The notes under the pieces are model-generated. The model ran no database searches and was not told the origin of the DNA. It saw nothing but the letters and a program-made list of their open reading frames with translations. A stretch of DNA of 64,000 bases from Candidatus Kapaibacterium sp. (GTDB lineage: Bacteria; Bacteroidota; Ignavibacteria; Kapaibacteriales; NICIL-2): positions 310,001-374,000 of the forward strand of contig BPHK01000001.1 in assembly GCA_026003495.1 (NCBI GenBank). Reading direction: 5' to 3'. Positions 10,691 to 19,715 of this stretch are shown here, piece after piece (the stretch's first letter is position 1; each line of letters begins with the position of its first letter). A program made the position numbers and the translations under genes.

Positions 10691-12082
10691 TTAGCGAGCA
10701 ATGGTGAAGGCAACAGTGCAGCTATCGGTATGGAGCCAGTATGCGCCACTGGGCAGAAGCGCCACGCGTGGGTAGCGGTTCGACCCTGCGTTGAGTGGAA
10801 GGTAGGCGAGCATCCGCCCATCGCAGGCGTAGATCGTTGCAATGGTCGCCTGGCTGGATTCGATGATGAGATCGTCGCTGCATGCTGGTTGGGGATAGAT
10901 CTTCGGGCACGTCGGCTCGGAGGCTTGCGTGATGCTTGAAATCATCGCCGATACGGGAACGATTGTTCTGCTATCAGCCAGCAACGCATACGCTGCAAGG
11001 ACCGCTGCACTCTCAACCTTCTGGCTGCCCGCTTCGATGTGGAAGGGGCTGATCGGGATATCGTGCGGTGCTGCACTACTTGCGAGACAGAGTGCACGAC
11101 CGCTGGATGTGTCGTAGTGGACAAAGTCCATCGTCCATCCAGCAGCAGTGATCGCAAGGGATCCCAGATAGGCTGGGAGTGCCAGTTCGAGTGCGATCGT
11201 TTGGATACGTTGCGCAGGGAGAGTGATCGTGATCGAGGGACGACCGACGGGAGGTGATTGGACAAACGCTCCTTGGCTGCCGTGCACCAGCTCGGTCGCA
11301 GTGCGCAAGCTGTCGTAGTTCACCTTCACGACGAGTGCATCGGCGAGCGTGATGTCGCCACTGCCATCGCAGTCGGCGTAGGTTGCTTGCTCATCGTCCC
11401 AGGCAAGTGCCAGCTGCGGTTCCCAGAGCGTGCTTGCAGGCTGGCGACGGTAACCGCGGAGCGCTCCGCCACCGGCGCCTTGCCCTAAGTAGAGTGCAAC
11501 GGTGCTGAAATCGCGTTGGTCAACGCGGCCGTCGTTGTTGGCATCGCCAGGATACACCGCAACGTAGCTGTGGATACGCAGTACTAGCGGTGTCGGTTGG
11601 AGTGGGACGACCACTGGTCTTGCGCCTCCAACGACGGCTTCAGCGCTTCGAGCATTGAATTGGATGAGCGCTCCGTGCGGTGCTGTTGGGAGAACGACGA
11701 AATCCAGGTGAAGCACCGTTGGCGAATCCATTCCTGGCTGCGAGGATGGTTGTCCGGAAAGAACGCCAATGTGGATGCTGCCATTGCCGCTTGTGGTATC
11801 CGAGAGGTCAATGACATAGACGCTCTGGCGGCTGAGCGAGCGTGGCTTCCATGCAGCAAGGCGCACGTACTGGGCACCGGTATAGCGAAGTTCAAAGCTT
11901 ACGGCAGTTACACCGGCGATACTATCGGCGATGACATCGAATCCGAAAAGTTTTGTCGCTGTAATCACGGTAGGATTCGCTGCGGGGTCTGTCCTGACAA
12001 AGCGCAGTACTTGGGCACTGGATGCCATGGTCACAAGTGCTGCAAGGCACAGCCCGCTCCATATTTGCATCATCGGTCGCAT
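10691..12082 (-). CDS. T9SS-sorted exported protein with cohesin-like and dockerin-like modules
   Basis: A 463-aa protein. Start choice is between the ATG at 12082 and one three codons on; both precede the signal peptide (MQIWSGLCLAALVTMASSAQ). Residues ~25-155 look like a cohesin/Ig-type beta sandwich (FGFDVIADSIAGVTAVSFELRYT...). Residues ~170-270 contain calcium-loop phrases of dockerin type I repeats (GDANNDGRVDQRDFSTVALYLG and ADCDGSGDITLADALVVKVNYD). The C-terminal ~75 residues (IYPQPACSDDLIIES..., IYACDGRMLAYL, LPSGAYWLHTD) are a T9SS sorting domain with two added cysteines. It sits between nusB (42 bases upstream) and a phosphoesterase (3 bases downstream) in one orientation. The surface role is inferred, and nothing here suggests a true cellulosome. 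Confidence 0.82.
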   Translation of the reverse strand: MRPMMQIWSGLCLAALVTMASSAQVLRFVRTDPAANPTVITATKLFGFDVIADSIAGVTAVSFELRYTGAQYVRLAAWKPRSLSRQSVYVIDLSDTTSGNGSIHIGVLSGQPSSQPGMDSPTVLHLDFVVLPTAPHGALIQFNARSAEAVVGGARPVVVPLQPTPLVLRIHSYVAVYPGDANNDGRVDQRDFSTVALYLGQGAGGGALRGYRRQPASTLWEPQLALAWDDEQATYADCDGSGDITLADALVVKVNYDSLRTATELVHGSQGAFVQSPPVGRPSITITLPAQRIQTIALELALPAYLGSLAITAAGWTMDFVHYDTSSGRALCLASSAAPHDIPISPFHIEAGSQKVESAAVLAAYALLADSRTIVPVSAMISSITQASEPTCPKIYPQPACSDDLIIESSQATIATIYACDGRMLAYLPLNAGSNRYPRVALLPSGAYWLHTDSCTVAFTIAR

Positions 12083-12124
12083 CCTGCGGTGGTTTGTTCC
12101 GAGGGCGCAATCATCGTGCCAGCA

Positions 12125-12730
12125 TCAGGCCGATGGTGGAATGTGGTCGAGTGGCTTGGTAATCGCACCGCTGGCGCTGAGGTCGTGTGCGGTTGCATCG
12201 AGGATGCCGTTGATGAACGCATGGCTTTTCTCGGTTGAGTAGCGCTTGGCAAGTTCGAGCGCTTCGTTAATGCTCACTTTGATGGGAATGTCGGCAAAGC
12301 AGAGCATCTCGGTGATAGCGATGCGCATGATCTGGCGATCCAGATGTGCGATGCGTTCGAACTCCCAGTTGAGCGCGTGACGTTCGATGTGTTCATCGCA
12401 CGTGGAGCGATGGCTGAGCACTTCCTCGAAGAGCCGATAGGCGTAGGTGACGTCGTTCTGCCGCCAGCGAATTGGAATGTCGCTTTCGAGCTCGGCAATT
12501 TCCTCCGGGCGGAGGATCCTCGAAGGTTGTTGCGCAGGCTCGCTGGGGTGTTCGTCCGCGAAGATGCGGTAGAAGATATGCTCGAAGTGGAGTTGACGGT
12601 ACACCTGTGCGATGTCGTAGGCACAGAGCATCTGGAAGACCTTCTCGCGGGCTAAACGCCGATTGCCTTCGATGCTATGATGCTTTCGAAGGGGAAAAGG
12701 CTCCAGCGTGTGTTCGAGCGTCCGTTTCAT
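12125..12730 (-). CDS. nusB: Transcription antitermination protein NusB
   Basis: A 201-aa NusB, longer than the ~140-aa E. coli form because of an N-terminal extension and a helical insertion. The start of the fold is RRLAREKVFQMLCAYDI. The diagnostic C-terminal block is LDRQIMRIAITEMLCF..DIPIKVSINEALELAKRY followed by STEKSHAFINGILD. NusB binds boxA RNA with NusE (S10) and promotes rRNA antitermination. The ATG at 12730 lies 49 bases after the stop of the leucine dehydrogenase gene; a possible -7 element (TATATTCG on the minus strand) sits in that gap but no -33 box is evident. It is followed closely by the dockerin-like T9SS gene. Confidence 0.93.
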   Translation of the reverse strand: MKRTLEHTLEPFPLRKHHSIEGNRRLAREKVFQMLCAYDIAQVYRQLHFEHIFYRIFADEHPSEPAQQPSRILRPEEIAELESDIPIRWRQNDVTYAYRLFEEVLSHRSTCDEHIERHALNWEFERIAHLDRQIMRIAITEMLCFADIPIKVSINEALELAKRYSTEKSHAFINGILDATAHDLSASGAITKPLDHIPPSA

Positions 12731-12779
12731 GTTGCAAAGAGCGCATCGTCAGGCGCGAATATAGTCAGGAGCGCCGGCA

Positions 12780-13862
12780 TTAGCCATTGCGAATGCTTGG
12801 GCTCCCGACGTAGGTGCGGTGGATGTGGCGCACGTGTGCGATGCGTTCTTCTGCGATACGGTTCGATGCTTCGATGGTTAAGATACCCTCGCGCTCGGCA
12901 GTGCGGAAAATCCGTAGCAGCGTGTCGTAGATGCTCTCGACTTTGCGGATGACCTGCTCGCGGCTCCAGTGTTCGATTTCGCTGGTGACGTTGATCAGTC
13001 CGCCAGCGTTGATGACATAGTCCGGTGCGTAGAGGATGCCACGCTCGGCGAGCATGCGGGCGTGGCGCTCTTCATCGGCAAGCTGGTTGTTTGCACCGCC
13101 AGCGACGACGCTGCACCGAAGCTGGGGAATCGTCGTGTCGTTGAGGACTGCGCCGAGCGCGTTTGGCGAGAAAATGTCGCATTCGACCGCGTAGATCGCT
13201 TCTGGTGGGACGTACTCGGCGCCGTACTCGCGGCAGATCTCGCGTGCCTTTTCCTCGAAAATGTCTGTGACCGTCACACGCGCGCCATCTTCGACAAGGC
13301 GAGAAACAAGATTCCGCGCGACGTTGCCAGCGCCTTGAACGGCGATGCGTTTCCCGGCGAGACTATCGGAGCCGAAGACAATCTGCGCTGCAGCCTTGAT
13401 GCCAACGAAAACACCGAGTGCAGTGTAGGGCGAAGGATCGCCGCTGCCTTGCTCGCCTGCCACGCCAGTGACGTAGCGCGTTTCCATTCGAATCCACTCC
13501 ATGTCGCGGACCGTTGTACCGACGTCTTCGGCAGTGATGTAGCGTCCACGGAGCGTTTCGACAAAGCGCCCGTAGCTGCGGAAGAGCATTTCACTTTTCT
13601 GCGTGTGCGGATCGCCAATGATGACTGCCTTCCCACCGCCGAGGTTGAGACCGGCGACCGCAGCCTTATAGGTCATTCCCCGCGAAAGTCGGAGCACATC
13701 GGTTATCGCTTCGGCGTCGCTTGCGTAGTTCCACATTCGTGTCCCGCCAAGCGCAGGTCCGAGTGTTGTATCGTGAATTGCGATGATGGCACGCAACCCA
13801 ACGTCGGGGTCACTGCAGAAAACCACTTGCTCGTGGCCGTAAAGTTCGAGTTCAGCGAACAT
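12780..13862 (-). CDS. Leucine dehydrogenase (Glu/Leu/Phe/Val dehydrogenase family)
   Basis: A 360-aa NAD-dependent amino acid dehydrogenase that interconverts branched-chain amino acids (leucine, valine, isoleucine) and their 2-oxo acids. Residues ~30-45 (HDTTLGPALGGTRMW) and the catalytic-lysine segment LNLGGGKAVIIGDP near 75-85 are typical. The Rossmann motif is VQGAGNVA near residue 180 and the end of the active site is INAGGLINV near 290. The final alanine in GAGNVA is normal for leucine dehydrogenases. Length is right for the octameric leucine enzyme. The gene is divergent from the large surface protein at 14020 and first in a minus-strand run with nusB. It would supply NADH and 2-oxo acids from peptide catabolism or branched-chain fatty acid precursors. 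Confidence 0.92.
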   Translation of the reverse strand: MFAELELYGHEQVVFCSDPDVGLRAIIAIHDTTLGPALGGTRMWNYASDAEAITDVLRLSRGMTYKAAVAGLNLGGGKAVIIGDPHTQKSEMLFRSYGRFVETLRGRYITAEDVGTTVRDMEWIRMETRYVTGVAGEQGSGDPSPYTALGVFVGIKAAAQIVFGSDSLAGKRIAVQGAGNVARNLVSRLVEDGARVTVTDIFEEKAREICREYGAEYVPPEAIYAVECDIFSPNALGAVLNDTTIPQLRCSVVAGGANNQLADEERHARMLAERGILYAPDYVINAGGLINVTSEIEHWSREQVIRKVESIYDTLLRIFRTAEREGILTIEASNRIAEERIAHVRHIHRTYVGSPSIRNG

Positions 13863-13929
13863 TGCATGTCCTTGTGGTGAAACTGTGTGTGATACGCATG
13901 CATTACTGTACGGACGGCAACAGCGAGCA

Positions 13930-13937
13930 CAAAGATA
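13930..13937 (-). promoter_or_regulatory. Candidate -7 element of the leucine dehydrogenase promoter
   Basis: The minus strand reads TATCTTTG here, a perfect match to the Bacteroidetes -7 consensus TAnnTTTG, 67 bases upstream of the ATG at 13862. No TTTG is present 19 bases further upstream, so this is only a candidate. Confidence 0.3.
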
Positions 13938-14019
13938 CTGCCGCTGAAGTCAGGGCTGGCTGTTGCCTTTCGATGCCGTATTTTCCATGGTGGCTCCAGT
14001 CGAACTTTGGGATGTCGCT

Positions 14020-17000
14020 ATGCGCTACCGCACAGTCTTCGGTTTGCTGCTTGTTGCTGCGATCCTTGCTGGAGATATGCATGGGCAGCAGACTACGCGC
14101 GGACGGGAGTTCTACGTTGCGTTCCTGCCGAATTACCACAATGGGGGAGATCTCGCACCCGATAGCCTCTACCTGTTCATCGTTGCCGATGAGCCGACAA
14201 ACGGCACGATTACGTACACGAACAACCTCGGGCAGACACTGACGCGAACCTTCTCGATTACCAATCCGCAGCAAATCTTCGTACACAGCGTGCAGTATCG
14301 TCCCTATGAGCTGTTTGGCTACAACAACAACGGGCAGTTTGCTACATCGAACGAGAACGAGCAGATCAGTTTGCGTGTCTTTCGAGTGACGGCGGATCGA
14401 GACATCGCTCTCTATGCCCTCAACCAAGCGCTGACGACCAGTGATGCGACACTGGTTCTGCCCGTGACAGCACTCGGCAATGAGTATTACGTCATGAGCT
14501 ATCCGAGCGATGGCGTAGTGAACACGAACGGAACACTCAACGGACAGTACACGCCGTCGGAATTTGTCGTGGTGGGGATAGAGGACGGAACCGATGTGAC
14601 GATTTACCCGAGCGCCCCGACTACCGAGAGCGGGATGCAGGTCAAGACGATTCGGCTCAATCGCGGGCAAGCAGTGCTCTATCAGGCAGAGTTTTCCCGA
14701 ACGAACCTGAACTACGACCTGACGGGGACGCGCATTGTCGCTACGAAGAACATCGCTGTGTTTGCTGGGCACCAGCGGGCACTTGTTCCCGTGGAGATGC
14801 GTGGCAGCCTTGCCTCGCGCGATCAGCTCTACGAGCAAATGATTCCGCGCTCGGTCTGGGGAACAACCTACATCGTCACGCCGTTTGCCGAGCCGCAGGA
14901 TGCGCAGACACCGCCGCAAGGGGCAAGCGACCTCTACCGCGTGCTTGCGGCAGAAAACGGCACGGAAGTCAAGGTCAACGGCCGCGTCGTTGCTGTGCTT
15001 CAGCGCGGGCAATTCTACCAAGCACCCTTACAGCAAGCAGCGCTGATCGAAAGCTCGCAGCCGGTGATGGTCGCGCAGTTCAAACGTTCATATTCGGCTG
15101 GCGCGGATTTACGGTTGGGCGACCCCTTCATGATGATCATTCCTCCGCGACGGCAGTATCTGTCGCACTACCGCTTCCAAGCCTGCCAAGTCGCCCATCC
15201 TAGTGGTGGTATCACGTACTACGAGCAGTACATCACTGTCGTGACTACACCGAATAACGTCAACAGCATTCTGCTCGATGGTGATACGCTCAAGGCAGAC
15301 TTCAAGCCGGTGCCGAACACCTGCTACGTCTACGCCAATGTCCGCGTGGGCGACGGCGCTCACACCATCACAAGCCCGCGACTGTTTGGACTCTACGTCT
15401 ATGGCTATGGCTACGCCGATTCGTATGGCTACGTCGGAGGCATGGCGTTCTTGCCGGATGTGCCAGACATCAACGTGAGCGTCGGTCCCGATCGCGTGCT
15501 CTGCCTCGGCGATAGTCTCACGCTTTCGGTCATCGGCAATGCTGCCTCGGTCAAATGGAGCGTCGCTCCTGGCTACCCAGCGGTTCGCATTCCGTGCGAT
15601 ACATGCCACACCATCACGATTGCACCGACAGCGACGACGCGGCTTCTGCTGACCGGCTATGATTCGCTCGGTTGCTCGGTCAGCGACGATGTGACGATCA
15701 CCGTCTACGGCAAACCGCAACTGCGAATTCGCCCCGATACCGTTGTCTGCAGCGATGCACCGATCACACTCATTGCCGAAGGAAGTTTCCAGACGATCCA
15801 GTGGCAGCCGACCGAGGGACTCGGTTGCAGCAACTGTCCGCAAACGACTGTTACTCCACAGCCAGGGAAGGAAGTGGTCTATACGGCAATTGCCCGCAAT
15901 GTTGGATCGGAACACTGCGAAACGCGCGACAGCATCCGGGTTCGATATGCGCGCGGCATCTTCGGACAGCTGCCACCGATTGTGACGCTTTGCCAAGGCG
16001 ATAGCGTGACGTTCTCGCTCGACTACGGCGGAACGGTGCGGTGGTCGCCGGCGCAAGGCCTAAGCTGCACTGACTGCAAGAGGGTGACGATCCGCCCGAC
16101 CAGAACAACACGCTACACCGTCAGTGGCGATTCAGCGGGCTGCACGTCGCAAGCCATCGTGGAAGTGCGTCTTATTCCCAGGCCGACGATGGTTCCACTG
16201 CAGGATACGACGATCTGCGAAGGCGAAAGCGTTTTCCTCCAGATCTCGACGCAAGGTGCCGAGCGCATCTCGATTGCTCCTGCGGAAGATGTATCCTGCA
16301 CAAACTGCTCCCAGCCGGTGTTCACCCCAACGCAGACACGGACCTACATCATCACCGCAAGCAGCGGTACTGGATCGAGCGCGTGCATCGTCACCGATTC
16401 GATGACGATCACCGTTCGTCCACGCCCGACCGTTGCAGTTGATAGTACTCTCCCTTCGCCGTTGTGCGAGGGCGATACAGCACGTGTTGTCGTTCGCATC
16501 CGTGGTGCAGATTCGCTGCGGTGGGAGCCTGCCGATGGCGTGCTCTGTCCGAGGTGCGACACTGTAGCAATCGTTGCAACGACAACTCGCACCTACACTG
16601 TGACTGCTTCAACGACTGCCGGATGCAGCAGCCAAGCGACGCTTGCAGTGACGGTCCACAGCCGGCCGACACTGGCACTTGCGCCAGGTGATACTGCTGT
16701 TTGCGAAGGAAGCACCATCCGGCTCCATGCGGAAAGCGATGGGAGACTCCAATGGGATTCATTGGCCGCGCTCGATTGTTACGATTGCCCAGATGTCGAG
16801 CTTACAGCCACGCGCTCGCAACGGATCACGGTCCGGAGCTACTCAGCCGATGGGTGCATGCGCGAAGCTGCATTCAATCTGACGGTCTACCAACAGCCCT
16901 CCGTTACACTGCCGCCAAGCGTTCAGCTTTGCACCGGGAAGTCTATCCCATTGCAGCCAAGCGGCGTCCAGCCGCAGTACCGCTATCAGTGGACCCCATC

Positions 17001-18231
17001 GGAGGGGCTTTCGTGCACCGATTGCCCCGCGCCTGTTGCATCGCCACGCGCAACGACCACGTACGTCCTGACCACTATTTCGCCTCAAGGGTGCACTGAT
17101 GTTGATAGTGTCGTTGTTGCTGTCGTGCCATGCCGAATAGCGCTGCGTGCACGGCTTGAGGGAACAAGCTCGCCGGTGTACCGTTGTGATACAGCGGCAT
17201 TTACTATCGCGATCGAAAATCCTGCCTCGGAAAGTGATCGAGACGTTACGATCGAGAGCATCCAGACCCAAGTTGTTCGTGGAAGCGTCGTCTCGTTCGG
17301 GGCGGTGCTCGTTGAACCGCGTCAGCCGCTAGATGATTTCCTCAGCGAGCTTCCACGCGCGATCGCTGTTGGTCAGCAATGGATTTACCGGTGCACACTA
17401 CGACCAGCAAGCGATGAGGTTGCCATCGAGGTACGCATACGTTCTGAAGCGGGAGACACGATCATCACCGCGGTGGTACGTTCTGCGGCGCAGCGACTAC
17501 GGGCGTCGCTCGTACCGACTGTCGAGGAGGGCAAACCAATTATCCCCGGAATGCCGCTCGAGTTTTCGCTTGAGCTCGACGCTGAATATTGGCCTGCAGT
17601 CGATCTGCGCACCATCGAGTTCGAGATTCGCTACCCGTCTGCGCTGCTCTACTACACAGGGGCGCTGCGTATGGCAGAGCGCGACGACCTTACTGCAGGC
17701 GGTTGGGTGTTCAGCGCCCAGGAGACATTACGGGGGACTGAGCAGGTCTTGAGCATCCGTGGGAGTGGACGGGATCCCCTTACACGCGATGGTCCACTTG
17801 TCTCCATGGAGATGGGAACGCTCCTTGGCACAACGTATTGCGTCCACCCAAGCCTTGCGATCACGCTGCCCCCAGAAGTGGCACCATGTGTGCAACCGGA
17901 GACGTCGAGCAGGGAATTTGTGATGCAGACATGCGTTCGTGAGCTTCGATTTGTCACGATCAGACCGACGACGTTCCGCATTCGCAGCATTGCTCCCAAT
18001 CCCGCGGACGAGACAGTCGCAATCGCGTACGAGGTTGGATTCGAAACACCGGTGCAACTGGAGCTGCTCGATGGTCTTGGACGGCGAGCGCTGCAACTGT
18101 TCGATGGCATTCAGCACGCTGGCGTGTACGAACTAATCGCGCAGCTTGGTCAGTTGCCCGCAGGTGTCTACTGGTGCCGCTATCGCGCTGGAGGACAAAC
18201 CGGGATCGTGCCCATGCATATTCTCCGGTGA
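14020..18231 (+). CDS. Giant T9SS surface protein: IgGFc-binding-like domain plus seven tetra-cysteine repeats
   Basis: Encodes 1403 aa from the ATG at 14020, chosen because it opens directly into a signal peptide (MRYRTVFGLLLVAAILAGDMHGQQ); in-frame ATGs at 13963 and 13987 would add a non-hydrophobic leader. Residues ~25-480 resemble the IgGFc-binding N-terminal domain (TRGREFYVAFLPNY..., LPVTALGNEYYVMSYPS, RIVATKNIAVFAGHQ). From about residue 488 to 1040 (bases ~15481-17130) come seven Ig/PKD-like repeats of ~75-95 aa. Each has an opening C-x-G-D/E-S phrase, a W or equivalent core, a CxxC pair (CDTC, CSNC, CTDC, CTNC, CPRC, CYDC, CTDC) and usually a final GC. Residues ~1050-1330 hold further beta domains, and the last ~85 residues (IRSIAPNPADETVAI..., LELLDGLGRRAL, LPAGVYWCRY) are the T9SS sorting domain. 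An adhesive surface role is inferred. Confidence 0.85.
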   Translation: MRYRTVFGLLLVAAILAGDMHGQQTTRGREFYVAFLPNYHNGGDLAPDSLYLFIVADEPTNGTITYTNNLGQTLTRTFSITNPQQIFVHSVQYRPYELFGYNNNGQFATSNENEQISLRVFRVTADRDIALYALNQALTTSDATLVLPVTALGNEYYVMSYPSDGVVNTNGTLNGQYTPSEFVVVGIEDGTDVTIYPSAPTTESGMQVKTIRLNRGQAVLYQAEFSRTNLNYDLTGTRIVATKNIAVFAGHQRALVPVEMRGSLASRDQLYEQMIPRSVWGTTYIVTPFAEPQDAQTPPQGASDLYRVLAAENGTEVKVNGRVVAVLQRGQFYQAPLQQAALIESSQPVMVAQFKRSYSAGADLRLGDPFMMIIPPRRQYLSHYRFQACQVAHPSGGITYYEQYITVVTTPNNVNSILLDGDTLKADFKPVPNTCYVYANVRVGDGAHTITSPRLFGLYVYGYGYADSYGYVGGMAFLPDVPDINVSVGPDRVLCLGDSLTLSVIGNAASVKWSVAPGYPAVRIPCDTCHTITIAPTATTRLLLTGYDSLGCSVSDDVTITVYGKPQLRIRPDTVVCSDAPITLIAEGSFQTIQWQPTEGLGCSNCPQTTVTPQPGKEVVYTAIARNVGSEHCETRDSIRVRYARGIFGQLPPIVTLCQGDSVTFSLDYGGTVRWSPAQGLSCTDCKRVTIRPTRTTRYTVSGDSAGCTSQAIVEVRLIPRPTMVPLQDTTICEGESVFLQISTQGAERISIAPAEDVSCTNCSQPVFTPTQTRTYIITASSGTGSSACIVTDSMTITVRPRPTVAVDSTLPSPLCEGDTARVVVRIRGADSLRWEPADGVLCPRCDTVAIVATTTRTYTVTASTTAGCSSQATLAVTVHSRPTLALAPGDTAVCEGSTIRLHAESDGRLQWDSLAALDCYDCPDVELTATRSQRITVRSYSADGCMREAAFNLTVYQQPSVTLPPSVQLCTGKSIPLQPSGVQPQYRYQWTPSEGLSCTDCPAPVASPRATTTYVLTTISPQGCTDVDSVVVAVVPCRIALRARLEGTSSPVYRCDTAAFTIAIENPASESDRDVTIESIQTQVVRGSVVSFGAVLVEPRQPLDDFLSELPRAIAVGQQWIYRCTLRPASDEVAIEVRIRSEAGDTIITAVVRSAAQRLRASLVPTVEEGKPIIPGMPLEFSLELDAEYWPAVDLRTIEFEIRYPSALLYYTGALRMAERDDLTAGGWVFSAQETLRGTEQVLSIRGSGRDPLTRDGPLVSMEMGTLLGTTYCVHPSLAITLPPEVAPCVQPETSSREFVMQTCVRELRFVTIRPTTFRIRSIAPNPADETVAIAYEVGFETPVQLELLDGLGRRALQLFDGIQHAGVYELIAQLGQLPAGVYWCRYRAGGQTGIVPMHILR

Positions 18232-18288
18232 CATCGCGACGGCTGGTATGGTTCGAACAAGGATAGGTGTACTGATGGAGCTGACACG

Positions 18289-19689
18289 ATGATGCCGAGC
18301 ATGTGCCTTTTCTTGTGTGTGCTGCTGGCAGGTGGCGCGGTGCAGGCGCAAGACAGCAGCGATGTGCTGTGGGCGAAGTATGCGTACGAGCCGTTGCGGA
18401 CCTATCACATCGGATACGTCAAGCAGCTTGGGGTGTACTGGCACTGGAGCGATTCGGTGTTGATCGTATCGGACCTTGTGCAGGGGGAGCATCGGGTGTT
18501 CGAGATTGATGTGCGGCGAGGAGTAGCGGTGCGGGAGGTGGAGGAGTTGCGGGGGAAGGGAGTGCTGGCGGTGTTGCCGGACACGCCGATCGTGTACACG
18601 CGAGTGCCGTACTTTGGGAAGGCGGACTATCGGACGGGGCGGTTGTTGGATACGTTGCGGGATGTGCCACCGCAGGGGTTGTTGGACGTCGTGGTGTGTC
18701 CGTTGCGTCGTCAGTTGTTGGGGTGGGAGGAGGTAGTAGGCAATGGTGTGAGCAGTTCGGGTGCGGCGAGGTTGTTGTTGTACTCGTTGGACTCGATGCG
18801 GTTGGTGGACACGATCCCGATCCCGCGGCATTTGCCGTACGGGCTGCAAGCGGGGGTACCGCGGGGGGAGCAGCATTATTTGGAGTTGTATTGGTATCGT
18901 TATGCGAATTATGGGGAGGCGAGGTCACCGGGTTTGCTGTGGACCGACGATGGGAGATACCTTCATTTGGTTTTGGAGGAGCATTGGCAGTACATTGGTC
19001 CGCAGGGAATCACGCAGGATACGTATCGGTTGCGTTTGTGGTTGATTGATGTAGCTGGGCGGCGCGTTGTGGGGCAGATGGAGTACAGTCTTCATGATAT
19101 TCGTGGGCGAGGAGGAGCGCGAGGGTATGTGGGGAACACAGGTGGTACGTATTTTGTGTTCGACAGTAGCATGCGGATCGTGCGGATATTTCCGAACGGC
19201 GGGGTGCTCTCGTTTGCGCTTTCGCCGGACGGGCGGTATGTGATGGGGGGGACAAAGGCGATCTATCACGTTGCGCCGAGCATATGGGATGTAGAGACTG
19301 GGGAGAGGGTCCATCAATACTCAGGACCGTGGGGGATAGGGAATGTGAGCTACTCCCCGAGTGGGAAGTATATAGTTGACTATAATGATTATTCATTGAT
19401 CTTATATCTTGCGCAGCCGGTCAGTGGAGTGATGGAGGGATCGGAGTGTGGAGGGATCCTGTATCCGAATCCATCGAGTGGGGTAGTCGTGGTAGGGGGT
19501 ATCGAAGTGGGCGTGCCGACGCAGGTGGAGTTATACGACGTCCATGGGCGCCTTCAGGAGGTTCTCTACCGTGGTGTACCGTCGGAGGGGGAGGTGATGG
19601 TGACGGTGGGTCGGGGCGTGCGAGGGATGTACGTCCTTCGGGTGGTCCAGGGAAGGGTGGTACGGTGGTACACGGTTATTGTGGAGTGA
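18289..19689 (+). CDS. T9SS-sorted exported protein, mosaic paralogue B
   Basis: A 466-aa paralogue of the protein at 8011. Two adjacent ATGs (18289, 18292) follow an atggag ribosome site; both lead into the same signal peptide (PSMCLFLCVLLAGG...AQA). Four blocks are near-identical in DNA to copy A. Three regions are replaced: residues ~37-46 (RTYHIGYVK against a longer WPNYLPPGDDGD stretch in A), residues ~130-138 (LLDVVVCPL against FRAVLVNVV) and the central ~100 residues after QHYLEL. The C-terminal T9SS sorting domain is identical except for the last few residues (WYTVIVE). It begins 57 bases after the 1403-aa gene and ends 26 bases before the convergent M20 gene. The same G-rich coding strand is seen. 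Function unknown; probable beta-propeller at the cell surface. Confidence 0.85.
   Translation: MMPSMCLFLCVLLAGGAVQAQDSSDVLWAKYAYEPLRTYHIGYVKQLGVYWHWSDSVLIVSDLVQGEHRVFEIDVRRGVAVREVEELRGKGVLAVLPDTPIVYTRVPYFGKADYRTGRLLDTLRDVPPQGLLDVVVCPLRRQLLGWEEVVGNGVSSSGAARLLLYSLDSMRLVDTIPIPRHLPYGLQAGVPRGEQHYLELYWYRYANYGEARSPGLLWTDDGRYLHLVLEEHWQYIGPQGITQDTYRLRLWLIDVAGRRVVGQMEYSLHDIRGRGGARGYVGNTGGTYFVFDSSMRIVRIFPNGGVLSFALSPDGRYVMGGTKAIYHVAPSIWDVETGERVHQYSGPWGIGNVSYSPSGKYIVDYNDYSLILYLAQPVSGVMEGSECGGILYPNPSSGVVVVGGIEVGVPTQVELYDVHGRLQEVLYRGVPSEGEVMVTVGRGVRGMYVLRVVQGRVVRWYTVIVE
18298..18887 (+). repeat. 5' homology region shared with 8017-8621 (copy B)
   Basis: Partner of the direct repeat in the first paralogue; see the block boundaries given there. 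The two copies are about 10.3 kb apart in the same orientation, a suitable substrate for gene conversion or for deletion or duplication of the intervening 10 kb. Confidence 0.85.
19189..19674 (+). repeat. 3' homology region shared with 8917-9402 (copy B)
   Basis: Partner of the 3' block of the first paralogue, covering the last propeller-like segment and the T9SS sorting domain. Differences are a few scattered bases, for example the codons giving YQYSRPWGITN in copy A and HQYSGPWGIGN in copy B. Confidence 0.85.
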
Positions 19690-19715
19690 GCGATGCACGT
19701 CTTGGTTCTATGTGC

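Noticed and set aside
12780-13862. Altered cofactor motif (GAGNVA) in the dehydrogenase as an oddity
   Set aside because: A final alanine in this loop is normal for leucine dehydrogenases, so it is not evidence of changed specificity.
8011-19689. Diversity-generating retroelement behind the variable patches
   Set aside because: No reverse transcriptase, template repeat or adenine-specific mutation pattern is present; variable patches differ in length and sequence as whole replacements, and lie in several places.
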